Shown here one piece after another: positions 62,622 through 64,000 of a stretch of DNA of 64,000 nucleotides (position 1 is its first letter; each line of letters begins with the position of its first letter). The stretch lies in contig CAWJBI010000029.1 in the NCBI GenBank assembly GCA_963841065.1, positions 17,756 through 81,755 on the forward strand. Direction: 5' to 3'. The position numbers and the translations under genes are program-made. This DNA is from M0108 sp963841065 (lineage in GTDB: Bacteria; Pseudomonadota; Gammaproteobacteria; Chromatiales; Chromatiaceae). The notes below the pieces were generated by a model, which saw nothing but the letters and a program-made list of their open reading frames with translations, was not told the origin of the DNA and did no database searches.

Positions 62622-62646
62622 TAAAAACGGGCACCGAAGTACCCGT
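62622..62646 (-). terminator. Rho-independent terminator of the SLH-type surface protein
   Basis: On the minus strand ACGGGTAC-TTCG-GTGCCCGT (8 bp, one G-T) is followed by TTTTTATTTG. It lies 33 bases past the stop codon of the gene ending at 62680 and is a textbook intrinsic terminator. Confidence 0.85.
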
Positions 62647-62679
62647 TGCGGTATCAGCCAAGAGGTTCCTTAAAATTCA

Positions 62680-64000
62680 TCAATCCATGTCTAGGAAGGC
62701 CCTAGCCAAAAAGGCCGCCATTTGCTCGCGGTTAACGGTGTCATAGGGGCAGTAATTGCCATTGCCACACCCCTGGGTAACATTGAGCTCCGCAAGCCGC
62801 TTGATGTAGCGGCAAAAAAAGCTGCTGGGTGCAACATCCTGGAAGGGCGCGACGCCCCCGCAGTAATCCAACGCCGGCTCGCCCGCGACGGCCCTGACGA
62901 TGAAGGCGGCCATCTGGTCACGGGTGACAAGACCCTGGGGGCAATAGTTACCCCCGCCGCAACCGCCGGTGATATTCAGTTCGGCGAGCCGCTTGATGTA
63001 GCGGCAGGACCAGGCATCGGGTGAAACGTCGCTGAAATAGGAGGAGCCGCCGCAGTAGTTGGCGGCAGGTTCACCCTCGACGGCCCGCACCAGGAAGGCG
63101 GCCATCTGCTCGCGGGTGACAAGTCCTTGGGGGCAGTAGTTACCGTTACCGCAACCGCCGGTGATGCCGGCGTCGCGGATGGCTTGATATAGTCATAGGC
63201 CCAGCTACTGGGAGATAAATCTCCAAAAATGCTATCACCAACAGTAACGTATGTGTCTTCATTATAGCATTCGTACTTTTCGGTCAGGCTAGTGGTGATT
63301 TGATAGACGAACTTGACACGGAATTTGCCGGGATATTCGTACGCATGAGCCTCAGGTTTATGATTATTAAGTCCCGCCGATGTCGTTCCATCACCAAAAT
63401 TCCAATAGGTATTTTGTCTAGACAGCCGGACGGGGGTGTCTCTGGATGGGAAAATTGAATTGGGCGTCCTACTGGGTATGAACCCGCCATAGGCTTAGTA
63501 ATCGTGACACCAAATGAAGGTGGACAAACACCACCATTGATGATGAAACCCGACGGTCCAGAACCGATCGTTAACGTGTTGTAGATGTACCTCCGTTGTC
63601 AGTCGCTGACTCCGGCGATGGCGTTGTTCACATCGGCATAAGCGCCAAAATAGTAAACGCCATCCGGCAGATTGCCAGGAAGGGTGATATCACCACTACA
63701 GGTTTCATAGGCACCTTTCGCAAGGGGTCCTTGATTGCATCCCCAAGTGGTATCAATATTCTGGAGTGTAATCGTTTCATCTTTGGATAAGAAGAAATTT
63801 GTACGGAAGTTTCCCGCGTCGCCCGCGCCCTGATTGCTTACCGTCGCAGAAACAAATATCTGTTCACCTGCCTCGGCATTGCTCGGGCTTGATATGTCGG
63901 TGATGGTCAAATCAGGTTGTTCTGGCGGACCAGGTTCCCATGTCAGCTTCTGCGTTACCGTCGAGTTGATCTGATAGAAGCCATACGCCTCATAGTTGCG
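62680..64000 (-). CDS. Large surface protein with CARDB-like, PKD-like and cysteine-containing SLH-type repeats, 3' part with several frameshifts
   Basis: The gene enters from the right edge and ends at 62680. From the edge it reads a linker ending TWEPGPPEQPDL, then a CARDB-like adhesion domain (DISSPSNAEAGEQIFVSATV, up to about 63600). A PKD-like domain follows (NTYWNFGDGTTSAG near 63400), then three SLH-type repeats with pattern CRYIKRLAELNxTxGCG, GNYCP and QMAAFxxRA (63190-62680). Each repeat has cysteines that could pair. Four single-base frame changes are needed (near 63600, 63570, 63415 and 63187), each consistent with a deleted or inserted base. Exported role inferred; the N-terminus is outside the window. 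Either a pseudogene or error-rich sequence. Confidence 0.7.

Noticed and set aside
1..64000. CRISPR arrays, rRNA or tRNA genes
   Set aside because: No regular spaced repeats and no cloverleaf or rRNA-like stretch could be recognised by eye.

Overview
The window looks like chromosomal DNA from a purple sulfur bacterium or a close sulfur-oxidising gammaproteobacterium (Chromatiaceae-like). The evidence is a rhd-tusA-dsrE2 sulfur-trafficking operon (2946-4156), a sulfur-globule envelope protein (61855-62223), fused siroheme synthase CysG, a glycogen branch (glgC, glgB, GH57), anaerobic ribonucleotide reductase behind an FNR-type promoter, and generally GC-rich codon use. I see no rRNA, tRNA, CRISPR array, transposase or integrase.

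Layout. 1-5.7 kb: HtrA-like protease (cut by the edge), AI-2E-type permease, LysR regulator, then the divergent sulfur operon and cysG. 6-12 kb: glgC-GH57-hypothetical on the minus strand, divergent from glgB. 12-19.8 kb, minus strand: hemerythrin, RCK potassium channel with a DUF6394 membrane protein, a VWA / J-domain / topoisomerase III unit, and an H-NS-like protein. 20.2-24.5 kb: nrdD whose glycyl-radical domain lies on its own small ORF, nrdG, a cysteine-cluster protein, moaE. 24.8-31 kb: secreted proteins, a second AI-2E permease, host-attachment protein, Lon-like protease. 31-40 kb, minus strand: relA, DUF1015, orphan amino-acid-binding protein, DUF2782, DUF2384, spoT-rpoZ-gmk. 40-54.5 kb: mtaB, tatABC, LysR, rsmI, lpoA-yraN-BON lipoprotein, FAD oxidase, DsbD-type reductase.

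55.0-58.7 kb is an AT-rich block of three same-strand genes (EEP phosphohydrolase/nuclease, SbmA/BacA-like ABC protein, GH5 hydrolase). It is bracketed by 39-bp imperfect direct repeats and differs sharply from its surroundings, so it is the best candidate for an acquired and possibly undescribed system. 58.8-64 kb is an accessory region: a lipoprotein-like fragment, NlpC/P60 protein, sulfur-globule protein, the second copy of a terminator-leader plus mini-gene module (first copy at 54458-54875), and the 3' part of a large CARDB/PKD/SLH-type surface protein.

At least eight genes are interrupted by single-base indels, mostly one surplus base in a short G/C run (topB, VWA, DUF1015, tatC twice, FAD oxidase and others). 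Reading through each one restores a family-typical protein, so I treat these mainly as likely sequence or assembly errors and give full reconstructed extents where possible.
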